From Phragmites australis (lineage: Eukaryota; Streptophyta; Magnoliopsida; Poales; Poaceae), in the NCBI RefSeq assembly GCF_958298935.1, contig NC_084942.1, positions 18,545,501 through 18,609,500 of the forward strand: a DNA stretch of 64,000 nucleotides, read 5' to 3'. Shown here piece after piece: positions 1 through 10,473 of this stretch (the stretch's first letter is position 1; every line of letters starts with the position of its first letter). The notes beneath the pieces were generated by a model. It had not been told where the DNA came from and did no database searches. It worked only from the letters and a program-made list of their open reading frames with translations. Made by a program: the position numbers and the translations under genes.

Positions 1-1311
1 AAGCCTGCCACTGTTCGCACTGTCCTCAGCCTTGCCACTTCCAGGGACTGGCCGATTCATCAATTGGATGTCAAAAATGCTTTTCTCCATGGCAATCTTG
101 ATGAGACCATCTACTGCATCCAACCTTCTGGATTTGCTGACTCTTCCCGTCCTGACATGGTTTGCCGCCTCAACAAGTCACTATATGGACTCAAACAGGC
201 TCCGCGCGCTTGGTACAGCAGATTTGCAGGGTTCCTGGTTTCTCTTGGCTTTCATGAGGCAAAGTCCGACACCTCCCTATTCATATACCGCCGCGGGTCT
301 AATTGTGTCTATCTCCTTCTTTATGTTGATGACATTGTTTTGACGGCCTCCTCATCTGCCCTACTCGACTGGACGATCTCGGCACTTCAGTCGGAGTTTT
401 CAATGAAGGACTTGGGTGCTCTTCATCATTTTTTGGGCATCACTGTCACTCGCCAGCCTTCAGGACTCTTCCTCAGTCAGCGACAGTACTGCCTCGAGAT
501 TCTTGAGCATGCCGGTATGAGTGACTGCAAACCGTGCAGCACACCTGTGGACACTAGTGCCAAGCTCTCCTCCACTGTTGGTGCTCCAGTCTCAGATCCC
601 ACAGACTATCGCAGCTTGGCCGGAGCTCTCCAGTACCTCACCTTCACTCGGCCGGACATCGCCTATGCAGTTCAGCAGGTGTGCCTTCACATGCATGATC
701 CCCGAGAGCCCCACCTTGCTGCCCTCAAGCGGATCCTCCATTATGTTCGTGGCTCCCTCGACCTCGACTTGGTGATCCAGCGGTCCTCCACTCATGAGTT
801 GGTTGCTTACTCAGATGCAGATTGGGCCGGATGTCCTGACACTCGGAAATCTACTTGTGGCTATGCCATCTTCTTGGGTGACAATCTGATTTCCTGGTCG
901 TCAAAGCGCCAGGTCACTGTGTCTCGCTCCAGTGCGGAGGCCGAGTACCGAGCTATTGCCAATGCTGTGGCTGAGACATGTTGGCTTCGACAGCTCCTCC
1001 ATGAGTTGCATGCACCCCCAGCACGTGCCACTCTGGTCTACTGTGATAATGTCAGTGCTGTCTACCTCTCCACCAACCCAGTTCAGCACCAGCGCACCAA
1101 GCACATTGAGATTGACCTGCACTTCGTCAGAGAGAAGGTCGCTCTTGGGTCAGTCCGCGTTCTTCATGTCCCCACGACATCCCAGTACACCGACATCTTC
1201 ACTAAGGGCCTTCCTACTCCTGTTTTCTGCGAGTTTCGCTCCAGTCTTAACGTCCATTCCAATGAAGCTAAGACTGCGGGGGGGGGGGGGATGTTAGCTA
1301 CGGTATTTTAG
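1..1311 (+). CDS. Ty1/copia polyprotein, 3' part (reverse transcriptase and RNase H), Ale/Retrofit-like
   Basis: The frame is open from the first base, so the 5' part (gag, protease, integrase) lies outside the window. The start of the window reads into RT motif QLDVKNAFLHG, then SLYGLKQAPRAWY and the catalytic YVDDIVL (around nt 322-345). RNase H follows with its acidic residues in SDADWAGCPDTRKST, SSAEAEYRA, YCDNVSAVYLS and IEIDLHFVREKV, then a VLHVPTTSQYTDIFTKGL tail. All catalytic Asp/Glu positions expected for copia RT and RNase H are present and there is no stop, so this part looks recently inserted. The last residues read through the poly-G polypurine tract into the LTR (stop 1309-1311), probably because the G-run length shifted the natural end. 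Sequence style plus the short 189-bp LTR suggest the Ale/Retrofit clade (inference). Confidence 0.93.
   Translation, partial: KPATVRTVLSLATSRDWPIHQLDVKNAFLHGNLDETIYCIQPSGFADSSRPDMVCRLNKSLYGLKQAPRAWYSRFAGFLVSLGFHEAKSDTSLFIYRRGSNCVYLLLYVDDIVLTASSSALLDWTISALQSEFSMKDLGALHHFLGITVTRQPSGLFLSQRQYCLEILEHAGMSDCKPCSTPVDTSAKLSSTVGAPVSDPTDYRSLAGALQYLTFTRPDIAYAVQQVCLHMHDPREPHLAALKRILHYVRGSLDLDLVIQRSSTHELVAYSDADWAGCPDTRKSTCGYAIFLGDNLISWSSKRQVTVSRSSAEAEYRAIANAVAETCWLRQLLHELHAPPARATLVYCDNVSAVYLSTNPVQHQRTKHIEIDLHFVREKVALGSVRVLHVPTTSQYTDIFTKGLPTPVFCEFRSSLNVHSNEAKTAGGGGMLATVF
1278..1291 (+). other. Polypurine tract of the Ale-like copia element
   Basis: A run of 13 G residues followed by A lies immediately before TGTTAG at 1292. 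Its position, directly 5' of the 3' LTR, identifies it as the plus-strand primer tract for reverse transcription. Exact homopolymer length may be affected by sequencing. Confidence 0.8.
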
Positions 1312-1480
1312 CCCTGCATGGCGCTGCATGGTGCTGATTATTCCTGCCGCTTATTCCTCCTGCCCTCCCGGTATTTGTTTCCATAAGCCGGTCGAGTGGT
1401 TATGGCAAGGATGCGGCCTATATATCTTTGCTTCGCATGAGTAATCAGATCATTGCCTTGAGCCCTATCTTCCTCTAACA
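1292..1480 (+). repeat. 3' LTR of the Ale-like copia element
   Basis: The 189-bp LTR begins TGTTAG and ends CTAACA, a perfect 6-bp terminal inverted repeat, directly after the polypurine tract. It holds a TATA-like CCTATATATC at about 1418-1427. The 5' LTR is outside the window, so the target duplication cannot be checked; the first flanking bases are CTAAG (1481-1485). Confidence 0.88.
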
Positions 1481-3760
1481 CTAAGCACTCATTCTTCTCT
1501 TCTCTAAAATTCTAACACTAGGCTCTCAAATGAGTGGTACAAATGGCTCAAGTGACTGGTTCAAACTCTCCTATAGCATTACCCCTCTATTTATAGGTCT
1601 AACTTTTTTGACTTCTAAGTTTTCTAACTTTTTCTCAAAATATTCCTATCTTGTAGTACACTCCTACCTACCACCGAGGGTATTTTAATCTATTTTCTTT
1701 TCCATTCATCGGACCGTCGCGGCGCCTTCACGACTTAGCTTCACCTCGACACAAGCTTCATAATGGTGCCACATACTCCTTCAGTCCTCCCACAGTTTTG
1801 AGATCAAACCACAAAATCCTAGCACGCTTCTCAAAGCATGACTCACCGCCTTGCTTACCCCTTAAGTAAGCGCTCTGATGTCGACGTGTGTACTCCGTTT
1901 TGCGATCCTGACCGCCGGTAAGTCTCTCCCACTCTCGATCCCTCGGGTTGCCTTGTCACTTGCAACAGCTTCCCTTTTGCTTGACTTTGTCAACACGCCG
2001 TTTTTATCCATCTTTCATACTTTGCTTGAACTTCACGTGTATAACTAGGATCACCTTTGACTCCACCCAGCCTCCTTGATCGTCTGGTACCAAGCATCCC
2101 GCTTAGCTCCGATCATCCCGCGTCGACCATCAAGTTGTATCCATCACCTACATATCATGAGACAAGCAAACATATTTCTCCAACTCCACCTCCAGTTAGT
2201 CCAAATCAAAATCATTAGTTGAAAGCATATCAAAGCTCACGCAAAATCAAAGATCATCAAACCAAATAAATACCAATATCAATCGCTCATCACAAGTAAA
2301 CCAAGGCATATTTCAACTTGGTTTCTCAATTTCCCCTTGATGAGTGCATTGACAACCCTCAAAGCACAAATATTTTGGTTTGAATAAAATTAAAAGAAGA
2401 GAAGCTCATCCAAGTGACAAAAACTCGAGAAAGTGCAAAATATTACTTGGTATAAGAAATGATACAAAGGGTCGAAGAGAGGCAAAGACAAGCCAAAAAC
2501 AACAAAAGAGCAAGAAAAAACTCGAAATTTGAAAATGAAATGCTCCTCTTTGAAGAACGCACATTTTTCATTTTACCCCTTCATTTCTAGATAAATGCAA
2601 TTTTCTCCCCTTCATTGCATATTTGTGCATATTCACTTCTTTGTGCGTATTGTCCCCCTTTGGCAATGCAAACATCAAGGACACAAGACAATATAAAAGA
2701 TGTGCAAATAAAATGCAAGCCTACAAAGCTTCATATATAGATCACAAAGCACTTGCAAGAACTAGAGATGTCAAAGCACTATGAGGAGTAAATAATATAA
2801 CTCAAAGGCACACAAAGACTCAAAGTGATTCCATATCACAATCAGAATCACAATCACCAGGAGTGAAGCAAGTTTTGATCATATTGTTGAATTATCCCCA
2901 AGATGTCACCACAAAAGCATCCATAATTTCATGATCATCGTAAAGATTAGAGAAACTGGTGCTATGTCAAATTCGAACTAGGCAACTAAGTTCAACCTGA
3001 CGGGCTATGCAAACACCCATATATCAATCTAAATCTTAGTTTGACAACATAAAAAAGAACATTCTTAGCACATTAAAGAGCATAAGTTAACTTTTTTATT
3101 TGATCATTTAACTATTCTCAAGTGAACTTTAAGCAATAGAGTTCTTACACTAAATAAACAAGGGTCAACAAATAACACTAAATAAAACAACATCCAACGT
3201 CCAATTGATCATGGTAAAAAGGAAAAGAAGATATCCGGAGCAATACAAGACTAAGCTTTTCTCTTCCCCTTCGGCATCAAGACACCCAAAAAAGGAAGAA
3301 AGTTAAGCCAAGAGAATCAACTACTCATCGCTATCCTCCTCTTCATCGCCCTCCTCTTCTTCTTCATCGGACTCAGAGGCATGAGTAGGAGCGAGATCTT
3401 CATGGAATGGATCATTAATCACGTCCTCCTCGCTGTCCACAACCTCGGAGCTGTTAGGAGAGCATGGAGATTGAATGTCAAGATGCCTGTGAATCTCCTT
3501 AACTCTCCTGGTGAGCTTCTTCCTTACTGCTCTCTCTTTCTGAACCCTCATTAAAGTGCTCTGGCATAGGCAAAAGATGGACTATAAGATCCATAGGGTG
3601 GAGGAAGAAGAAGACTCAGTTGGTGGTGACTCCTCTCTCCTAGAGGTAGGAACACACTTAATCATCCTCACTTGTAGCCCTGTGTGCCTCTGTTCCTTGT
3701 GAAAAGTGAGATTGGTAACCTTCTCACCACAACCCATAGCAACCGGAGACAAGTCTCAGT
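1481..3760 (-). mobile_element. Maximus/SIRE-like copia LTR and 3' internal region, antisense
   Basis: Read on the minus strand this looks like the 3' end of a large copia element of the Maximus/SIRE type: an acidic C-terminal ORF tail (3551-3321), about 900 bp of AT-rich non-coding sequence containing a CCAAAGGGGGACAAT motif (about 2650), then an LTR from about 2350 to 1481. The LTR has the family-style wording TCAAGGGGAAATTGAG near its start and, on the minus strand, a TATA box CTATAAATAG (1587-1596) with a plausible R/U5 after it. The Ale element ends exactly at 1480, so it appears to have inserted into this LTR. The clade is inferred from sequence style; the upper border near 3760 is approximate. 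Confidence 0.5.
3321..3551 (-). pseudogene. C-terminal ORF remnant of the Maximus/SIRE-like element, acidic tail
   Basis: This 76-codon ORF has a basic first third (RVQKERAVRKKLTRRVKEIH) and an extremely acidic end, with about 20 Asp/Glu in the last 30 residues ending EEEDSDE. Such acidic tails close the env-like or accessory ORF of grass SIRE/Maximus elements (family knowledge). The position, one non-coding interval before an antisense LTR, fits that. The sequence upstream on the minus strand (3552-3760) is broken. It is not recognisable as a host gene. Confidence 0.4.
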
Positions 3761-5310
3761 TCGTTTCCCTCGTTGATCATATTGAACCCAGATTTTATCA
3801 CCACTACCCATAGTAACTATTTTTTACCGATTAATTAAATGAAGTATTACTTGTCGATTTAATTTAAACTGTTGTTCTACTTATGACTTACTGTAGATTA
3901 GCTGGCCCATTTGGTGTCAACCTGAATATAATCTTGGTAACCATAGGACATTTGTCTCGACTACTTTATTTACTCTAAGGTGAACACCTTGTTACTAGTA
4001 TGCTTAGGAATGTGTACTTTACTGTTATTTCATGCTTATTCATAATTAGCTTTGCGAAATGTGTGAAACTCGGTGCGTTGGTGTTGTGTGAGTTATTGGG
4101 ATGGGAAAACTTACCGAATAATGATAACAGTACGAGAACCTGTTAGACCTGGGGCAAATCAGGGTTCCCGTCGGGAATGCCTTAGGTGTATCAGTGTTGC
4201 CTGTGTGGTAGGCTTTGTGTGGAGATGTTTGCCTTGGCTCGATTAAGGACCGAGTTGGTGTGAAATCTTACCTAGTCTTTACAGTATAACCACTCGATCA
4301 TGTATGTGGCAAGGCTTAGTCTAAACCCTACTGGCTAGTTTACTGGTGTTCCGGAGGTAGGTGTGCAACGGGAGACCATGGAGCAAGTGCAAGTAGGTGC
4401 CTGCTTGTCAACCCGTTTGGAGACCTAGTTAAATATCAGGAACCCGTGGTTGGCTTGCGTAGGCGGCTAGTGAGATGATGCTAAGGTAGGTAATGACTTT
4501 GTTGACTCGCACTGCCACGATGGTGGTATGTTGCCAAACTCAACTTGTGGGTCAAGTATACCACTCTACAGAGGTAAAACTATTCGAATAGTTATATCCA
4601 CAGTCATAGGCGAACTATAGTTTGATCACAGCAATTAGCATGGGTTACTTGTGTTCCTTGGAGTGTGAGTGGGCAAGATGTGCCTATTTTTTTGAAATAG
4701 GTCTAGCAGTGTACCATGAGTTGCTATGGACGGAGTGTTCAGCGATATTAAAATTTAGACCCTGGTGACCTTCCACCACGGCTGACCACCCCACCCCCCC
4801 CACCCCCTCAATTAATGTTGATGATATGATGTTTTCATAAAACCGCTTCACGGAAATTAACCCTTACATGTGTAAACCTAGCTTTTCCAAAAAATTAAAC
4901 TTATAACCTTACCCTTATTAATACCGCATGCATGTATTTATACCCCCTTGCTATAGGGCAAGGGTTGGGATTTGCTAAGTACGTATGTACTCACCCTTGC
5001 TTATGATTTCAGAGGAAGATCCGGACTTCACCGACGTTGATAGTGAGGCTGACGAATAGTCTTGATCACGTTTGCACTAAAGTTGCCTGTGGAGTAGCAT
5101 GTCACTATGATGTTTCTATTGTGCTCTCCGATAATGTAGATTCTATTGATCACAGGAATTCTTTATGTATTTTTAGGATGGTTAATTTATTTTACCACTT
5201 CACTTGTTATATGATTGTAATATCATTTATTGTAAGACTTGTATTTATCGACGACTGATTCAAGAACGTGTGTATATATATAACGGAAGAGCAAACTGTG
5301 TTTAGAAAAA
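3760..5310 (+). mobile_element. Gypsy/LARD-like LTR-retroelement relic
   Basis: The interval has no long ORF but the phrasing of grass gypsy or LARD LTR regions: TACTCACCCTTGCTTATG before a splice-like TTTCAG and a short acidic reading frame EEDPDFTDVDSEADE-stop (5012-5059), then an AT-rich tail with TATATATA at about 5274-5281. A C-rich run lies at 4791-4806. I could not match two LTR copies or a target duplication, so both borders and the gypsy assignment are inferred. Confidence 0.4.
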
Positions 5311-6209
5311 AAATTTAATGGCCTAATCTTAGGGGAGTTTGGCAAAAAGTTATAGAAAATGCTAGCAACCTTAGTACTGAACCAAGCGGGCCCTAGCCTC
5401 CACTTCTTTGCTCCGGAGCCGGGCTTCTTGATAGGTCTAAGAGGGAGGATCCTGTTTTCCCGGGTTCTTGGTGGCAAACTGCCAGCAGCTTCGGCTCTGG
5501 CTACCATGGGACGAGACTGCAACAAGTGCCGGGGCTGGGCTGTGCCATGATTCCTAAGGACAAGACGAAGGGTGATTGGGCAGCATGAGTAAGTTCTCCA
5601 GCAAATGTAATTATATTTGTCTGCAGTTGAAGAACTTGAACTGCCTGTTAATTGGGTCCCAACGCAAGTTTCTCCATTCTATCCTATATATAGATTGAAT
5701 GAAGCAGCATTTTATCCCAACGTAACCAGTGATTCAGATAAGATGAGAGAACACCTACAATTCGACCTGTCATCAATTGTTACTTGTCAGTACTCCAACA
5801 GCGACGATACACATTCAATCGCTTAGGAATGAGGAAGAATACTCCACGACAACAATAACATCCACAGGTCACCAAAATAATTCACTGCATCCCATGAATT
5901 TGAGAAAGATGCATGACAATGCAGAGATTAAAGTTTTTTCACGGTATTACATGCACATAGAAGCCAAGCAAGTGTGAAGAAAAGGATACCCCAATTGTCT
6001 TTACTGATAATTCAAGAGCAAGCAAACATCTAATAAGGGGCTACTACTTTGGTGGCCATTATACCAAGAAAACAGTCTCAGGTAAAGAGTCACACTTCAT
6101 GATCCCACGCTAAGAACAAATCTGATTACAGTGCTAACAAAAAGGGGAGAAAGAAACAAGGAAACCCAGATCCAGTGATCTCCAATGTCGTCATCCTATC
6201 AACTCCTCT
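5310..6209. other. Spacer with possible gene fragments; 3' side of the TOM5-like exon
   Basis: No complete gene is seen. Two short open stretches could be captured or decayed exons: 5359-5550 (GC-rich, ending in CNKCRGWAVP) and 5624-5826 on the plus strand, preceded by a splice-like CTGCAG and containing VNWVPTQVSPFYPIYRL. I do not recognise either. Bases 6000-6209 are the likely 3'UTR side of the minus-strand TOM5-like exon. Confidence 0.35.
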
Positions 6210-6287
6210 TTAGATGGCCATTATATCACCAAAGCTTCGCATGAAGAAGATGGATCCAGCGAACAGACCAACAGCCTTTGCCATTTG
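6210..6287 (-). pseudogene. TOM5: TOM5 homolog, last exon only (mitochondrial import receptor subunit)
   Basis: On the minus strand a pyrimidine-rich tract ending TTACAG (6293-6288) precedes a 26-codon exon that starts QMAKAVGLFAGSIFFMRSFG and ends DIMAI-stop (stop 6212-6210). This matches the membrane-anchor and C-terminal end of plant TOM5, whose consensus runs ...LRAxGLFAGSVxLMRxFGDLMAI. TOM5 is a roughly 50-residue tail-anchored subunit of the outer mitochondrial membrane translocase. The first exon (Trp-rich helix, about 28 codons) is not found in the next 2 kb upstream on the minus strand. It may lie behind a long intron, be lost, or this may be a fragment. The exon itself is undamaged, so a functional gene with a distant first exon cannot be excluded. 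Confidence 0.6.
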
Positions 6288-6630
6288 CTGTAAGAAAAAA
6301 AAAAAAAAAAGAGGGCCGTGGTTTAGTTAGCATGAAAAGAAAAGTTTCTCCACCAACAAGAGATGTTTTCTAAACAACATGGAAGGATTATATCACTATG
6401 GTTGAAAGTGTAAACTCCGATTAGCTAATATAATACCTTTATCCAAATAAAAAGGTCAAACAAAGTTATACACGATTCGTGAAGCAAATTTGACGGCCAA
6501 AAAAATGTTGTTGAACAAATCAAGGTATAACATAATCAAAACCTAATACGTGGAACTTTGATGTTTTCTGCACTTCAATTCTAATGCAAGACATAATCCT
6601 ACAAGTTACAATCGAGAATCGTAAAGATTC

Positions 6631-6758
6631 GATGAGCACAGAGCTCAGTGGCAACGCCGAAGGTTGGGGCCGAGCCGGCGAGGGTTCGAGCCTCCCATCT
6701 AGCACCCTGGGTCTCCAATGAAGATTGCATCATAGGGAAGCGTTGTTCAAAAAAAAAA
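6631..6758 (+). mobile_element. tRNA-derived SINE
   Basis: The 128-bp element has a Pol III box A-like GAGCTCAGTGGCAACGCC, a box B GGTTCGAGCC about 40 bp further, and ends in a poly-A run. It is flanked by an exact 8-bp target duplication AAAGATTC (6623-6630 and 6759-6766). Structure and duplication together make a SINE call firm; the family (Au or p-SINE type) is not decided. It lies upstream of the TOM5-like exon, possibly in its intron. Confidence 0.82.
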
Positions 6759-6766
6759 AAAGATTC

Positions 6767-7880
6767 AACACAGACCATAACGCAGAGTTATGATAATCAA
6801 TAAAAAAAATCATACATTTTTTCAAAAAAGAAGAAGAGTAGGTTACATAAAACCACATAGTAGTGAAAATCCCTGGGTATCTTGGCTTGTTTCACACATC
6901 ATCAGGTTGTATGGTTGTAATGTTTCAGAAAATACCACCATAGCTGACAAAACAGCCCCTACCCGTGATGACAGGTTGTTCTCACACCTTCACCTTGGTT
7001 TGTTGACATGGTGCTCTGTGGGTGGGACCATGTTGTCAGCCAGGGTGGGATTTCCTAAGGCCAGAATTTTGTGAAACGATAAAATTTGGTGGTTATTTCG
7101 TTGAGAAAAGAATCTGGGTTATGTTCCAGAAACAAAGACAGACAGGGTTTTCTGCAACTACGAAAATAGAACCTATGTTTTTGGTAACTTACACTAGAAG
7201 ATAGGATCTAAATAATCACTTCTGGTATACTTCAATCCAATTCTTGAGACTGATCTAATGCAATTCATTGGCATATCAAAAGAAACTGTAAACAACGAAG
7301 ATCTAAACCCAATGAGTTGCATGTATGGGCTACACAAACTCATACCCGCGAGCTAATTTCTAAACATGTGCATGCACCTGTTGCCATCACAGGTAAGAAA
7401 GGAAACCCACGTCCATCACCCGCGGATATACCCGTATGCCCACTAACAACATAAGAGGCCTCTCATATTCTGGTAAAAGAAGAGCCGCTACAAGCTCATG
7501 CGTCTCCGACGGTCATCCTCTTTGGATATTATTGCGTCTCCGATAGTACTCATGTTTAGTAATATAGAAGCATATATTCAAATGTGTATTGGTTACAAAT
7601 TGTGTTTAGAAAAACTAAAGTAAGTAAGAAATCAAGGACAAAAATAAAACAACGTAGAAGTAGTTGGACAAACCTATTAGATTACACAACTATATAGGCA
7701 CATATGTCAGATGCTTGGAGCAGATAAAACGTGTGCACGTAAGCTTTTTTATACCTGTGTATGTGGGCTTGTTGGAGACCAATAGGCAAATAATATAACT
7801 TAAATCTGCTATTAGGATTTTTACCGGGTGAATATGGGCCTACGTGTGCGGCCAATATCAAATTATTTGGGCCCAAAAAG
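6767..7880. other. Intergenic AT-rich sequence, no gene seen
   Basis: Only short ORFs with stops are found. Parts resemble worn DNA-transposon sequence (for example 7400-7445, CCGCGGATATACCCGTATGCCC) but I could not find paired termini. Any missing TOM5 first exon would be expected in or beyond this interval, and I did not find it. Confidence 0.4.
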
Positions 7881-7888
7881 TAAGAAGG

Positions 7889-7893
7889 AAAAA
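7889..7893 (-). terminator. Pol III terminator of tRNA-Arg
   Basis: TTTTT on the minus strand, 12 nt beyond the 3' end of the tRNA, the usual Pol III stop signal. Confidence 0.85.
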
Positions 7894-7905
7894 GTAAGCA
7901 AATAA

Positions 7906-7978
7906 CGACTCCGCTGGGGATCGAACCCAGAATCTCTGGTTCCGTAGACCAGCGCCTTATCCATTGGGCCACGGAGTC
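7906..7978 (-). tRNA. trnR-ACG: tRNA-Arg (anticodon ACG)
   Basis: The minus strand gives a 73-nt intronless cloverleaf starting GACTCCGTGGCCC and ending CCCCAGCGGAGTCG. The acceptor stem GACTCCG pairs with CGGAGTC. The anticodon arm is CTGGT-CTACGGA-ACCAG with anticodon ACG (7945-7943). Box A is TGGCCCAATGG and box B is GGTTCGATCCC. A CAACACAA stretch sits just upstream, as expected for plant tRNA start sites, and a T5 run follows 12 nt downstream. The gene appears intact and expressible. It stands alone between the TOM5-like exon and the PIF element. Confidence 0.97.
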
Positions 7979-8084
7979 GCTTGTGTTGTAGGCCAAATAT
8001 TTTGTTACATATAATAATTAAAGTATAGTTTATCCTACTGGTGGATGATATTTGACGTGGAATTTTTGTCCACTGGGGGACAGC

Positions 8085-8090
8085 CACGTG
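8085..8090. promoter_or_regulatory. G-box CACGTG, possible displaced RIQ promoter element
   Basis: GCCACGTGTC lies about 35 bp before the left end of the PIF/Harbinger element, with a GATA/I-box-like TTATCC at about 8030. G-boxes and I-boxes are common in promoters of photosynthesis genes. If the PIF element inserted between promoter and gene, this would be the original promoter of the RIQ-like gene at 11397. That is inference. Confidence 0.4.
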
Positions 8091-9227
8091 TCTGCAGACG
8101 GATCAGGCAGCACAGCTCGACCAAGGACGTGTTCGGATGGTTGCATCCGCCGGTGCTTGCGTCGGCTGGTGCTTGCTCAGCGTATATTGCAGAGAGAGAC
8201 GACTGTTTGGTTTCCAGGACAGTGCGTGTAGCGTGCATCCGCTCGTGCAAAAATACCTGCATCGGACGCACGCTCGGAAGGACCATCGCTCCCAGGCCAG
8301 GCCGAGCGGATGCAGCGGCAGCACAGAAGGTCCACCCGTCAGACGAGGCTCCCATTACCGCAGTCGCGTACCTTCCACTGCGTCTTCTCCCACAGCCGAA
8401 TCAATGGTGAGTCCGGTCTGGATCTACATCTCCCACAGCGAAGCGGAGCGGGCTGAGGGCGGCCGCCGGGGGAGCGGAGCGGCGCGGGCTAAGGGCGGCC
8501 GCCGGGGGAGCGCTGCTCCGGGGGCGTCGCCGCCGTGTGGGGGGGACGCCGAGGGAGGGCTGCTCGGGGGCTCACCGCGGCACGGGCTCACGTCGCTGGG
8601 AGGGGGCGCCGGGGAGCGGGCAGCCGGAGTGGGCGCGGTGGCAGGGATGCCGGGGCGCCGGGGAGCGGGGGGAGTCGGCGAGCCAGGCAGCCGGGGGTGG
8701 TCGAGATGCCGGGCCGCCGGGGAGCGCGGGGAGGCGGCGATGGGGCCGGTGGGCTTGGCGCAGGGGCCGGTGGACGCAGGGAGAGCGCGGGGAGCAGGGA
8801 GAGCAGCGCAGTGCCGAGCAGTGCCGAGCCAGGAGCTGGAGTAGTTGAGCTGCGCAGTGCTGCGAGGGTGGGAGGGGAAATGGAGGCTGCGAGGGTGCTG
8901 AGCTGTGGACTGAAAAAAAAATTATATTTCTGCTGCACAACTAGTAGCTAATTTTGGTGCACTGCATTTATTTTTTTATAATTCTGCTGCACAACTAGTA
9001 GCTAAGTATTGTGCTGTAAATTTCAGGTAATTTTGGTGGCGTAACATCTACAGCAGAGAACTTTGAAGGTGCAAGGGTGGATCTTGATACTTGTCTCCGT
9101 GAAGAAACGAGGTAATTTGTATATGTGGTTTGACATGTTGCTGTATGAGATGAAGCTGAAAGGATATTTCTGATCATATGAACATTTATAAATATAATTA
9201 CAATTTGTCCGTATTTGCAATGGTTAG

Positions 9228-9578
9228 ATGGATGAGTTGGCTGTCAAGCGGCGAAAAATAATTGCTCATGCTGCGGGAGTTGTTGCTACAATGTGTGCGT
9301 ACACGTTGTTTTTGTATAGACGTCGAGGTCGTGAAGCACCCATCACCTATGGTCCTTTAGCTGAAAGAGATAAAATTAGAATGGAAAACCTTAGATTCAT
9401 TTTTCATAATGATGATCGCCATTGTGTAGAACAGCTTCGTATGAGGAGAGCCCCCTTTTTTCACTTATGCACATTACTCAGGACAAGACGGTTGCTTAAA
9501 GATACAATTCATAGCTCCATTGAGGAACAAGTTGCCATGTTCCTGCAAGTGATAAGGGCTTTAAGGAGGCGCACCTAA
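9228..9578 (+). pseudogene. PIF/Harbinger transposase, N-terminal part only
   Basis: The 116-codon frame begins MDELAVKRRKIIAHAAG and contains the family signature NLRFIFHNDDRHCVEQLRMR and APFFHLCTLLR, then SIEEQVAMFLQV. This is the N-terminal helical (DUF8040-type) domain that precedes the DDE nuclease in plant PIF-like transposases. In full-length proteins SIEEQVAMFLHVVGHN continues into the nuclease. Here the frame breaks after FLQV at about 9550 and runs into sequence of the second PIF ORF, so no Asp-Asp-Glu catalytic residues remain. An intron-like region (8950-9225, with a GTAATTTTGG motif) lies upstream. Confidence 0.85.
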
Positions 9579-10473
9579 ACACAGTTGCAAGAAAAGTGAC
9601 TGAGCAGTGCGGTGTAGAAGTCAGCGGGAGTCAGGTGTACAACCACCTTCGCAAATGGAGATCAAGGTGGGTGAAAATATGCAAGTTGCGGGACATCAGC
9701 GGTGCCTTGTGGGATGACAACACACACTCCATCGTACTAGAGGACGAGCACTACAAAGGCCACATCAAGGTTGATGCATCACAACTGACTTCAGTGTCAA
9801 ACACTTTAATCTATTTTCTGATAAATACATCTCATATTTGTAGGATCACCCTGCTGATGTTGACTACCTCAACGTTCCTCTCGAGAACTATGAGCAGATG
9901 ATTGCCATCTTCTCTGTTGGACAGGCCACTGGGAGGTATGCTATGGGCTCCAATGAGCCTTTGGGACCTCCTCCCGATGAGGTGGAGAGCGAAGGCAAGA
10001 CGGACCCGATTTCGACTGCCACCAATGCGGGGATTATCTTTCCCGAGGTTATTGCAGAGTCCGTGGATGATGACACCAACACCAACACCAACACCCCTCC
10101 CCCGCATGCCTCTGAGGAGGTTGCTGTTGGATCGGCGGGGGGGGGGGGGGGGAAAGGGAAGGACTCCTCCAGTGGGGCTGGTTCAAAGAGGAAGAGGGCC
10201 ATGATCACAGAAGATGAGGCCATCATCTTCAACGGCATGACCGAAGCTATAAAGGATATGGCAGGTGCAATCAAGGCAACCGTCCATGCTGAGGCATATC
10301 CCGATGTGTACAATGCGGTCATGAACCTCCCTGGCTTCTCCGAGGATGCATTGCTGGCTGCTCTTAATTGGCTCTATGACCACAAGCCACAGAGCATTGG
10401 TTTTGTGCAGATGAGTGCTGAGCATCGTCGTAAGTGGATGAATCGTTGGGATCGCCAAGCACTACTTCACTGA
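9554..10473 (+). pseudogene. PIF ORF1 (Myb/SANT-like DNA-binding protein), 5'-truncated, two exons
   Basis: The frame picks up at KGFKEAHLN just after the transposase break, then reads CGVEVSGSQVYNHLRKWRSR and ISGALWDDN, the Myb/SANT-like fold of PIF ORF1 (annotated in hosts as L10-interacting MYB domain protein). Exon 1 ends at 9769 (AAG|GTTGAT); a 74-bp intron follows; exon 2 runs 9844-10473 (DHPADVDYLNVPLENYEQM ... ATGRYAMGSNEPLG ... DVYNAVMNLPGFSEDALLAA). The exons join in phase. A G15 tract at about 10137-10151 encodes a Gly run. The N-terminus of the ORF is lost in the fusion to the transposase fragment. In intact elements this protein helps transposase bind DNA or enter the nucleus. 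Confidence 0.82.

Noticed and set aside
8137..8951. Overlapping Gly/Arg/Ala-rich ORFs in the GC-rich start of the PIF element
   Set aside because: Open in nearly all frames because of GC-rich repeats; no conserved motif.
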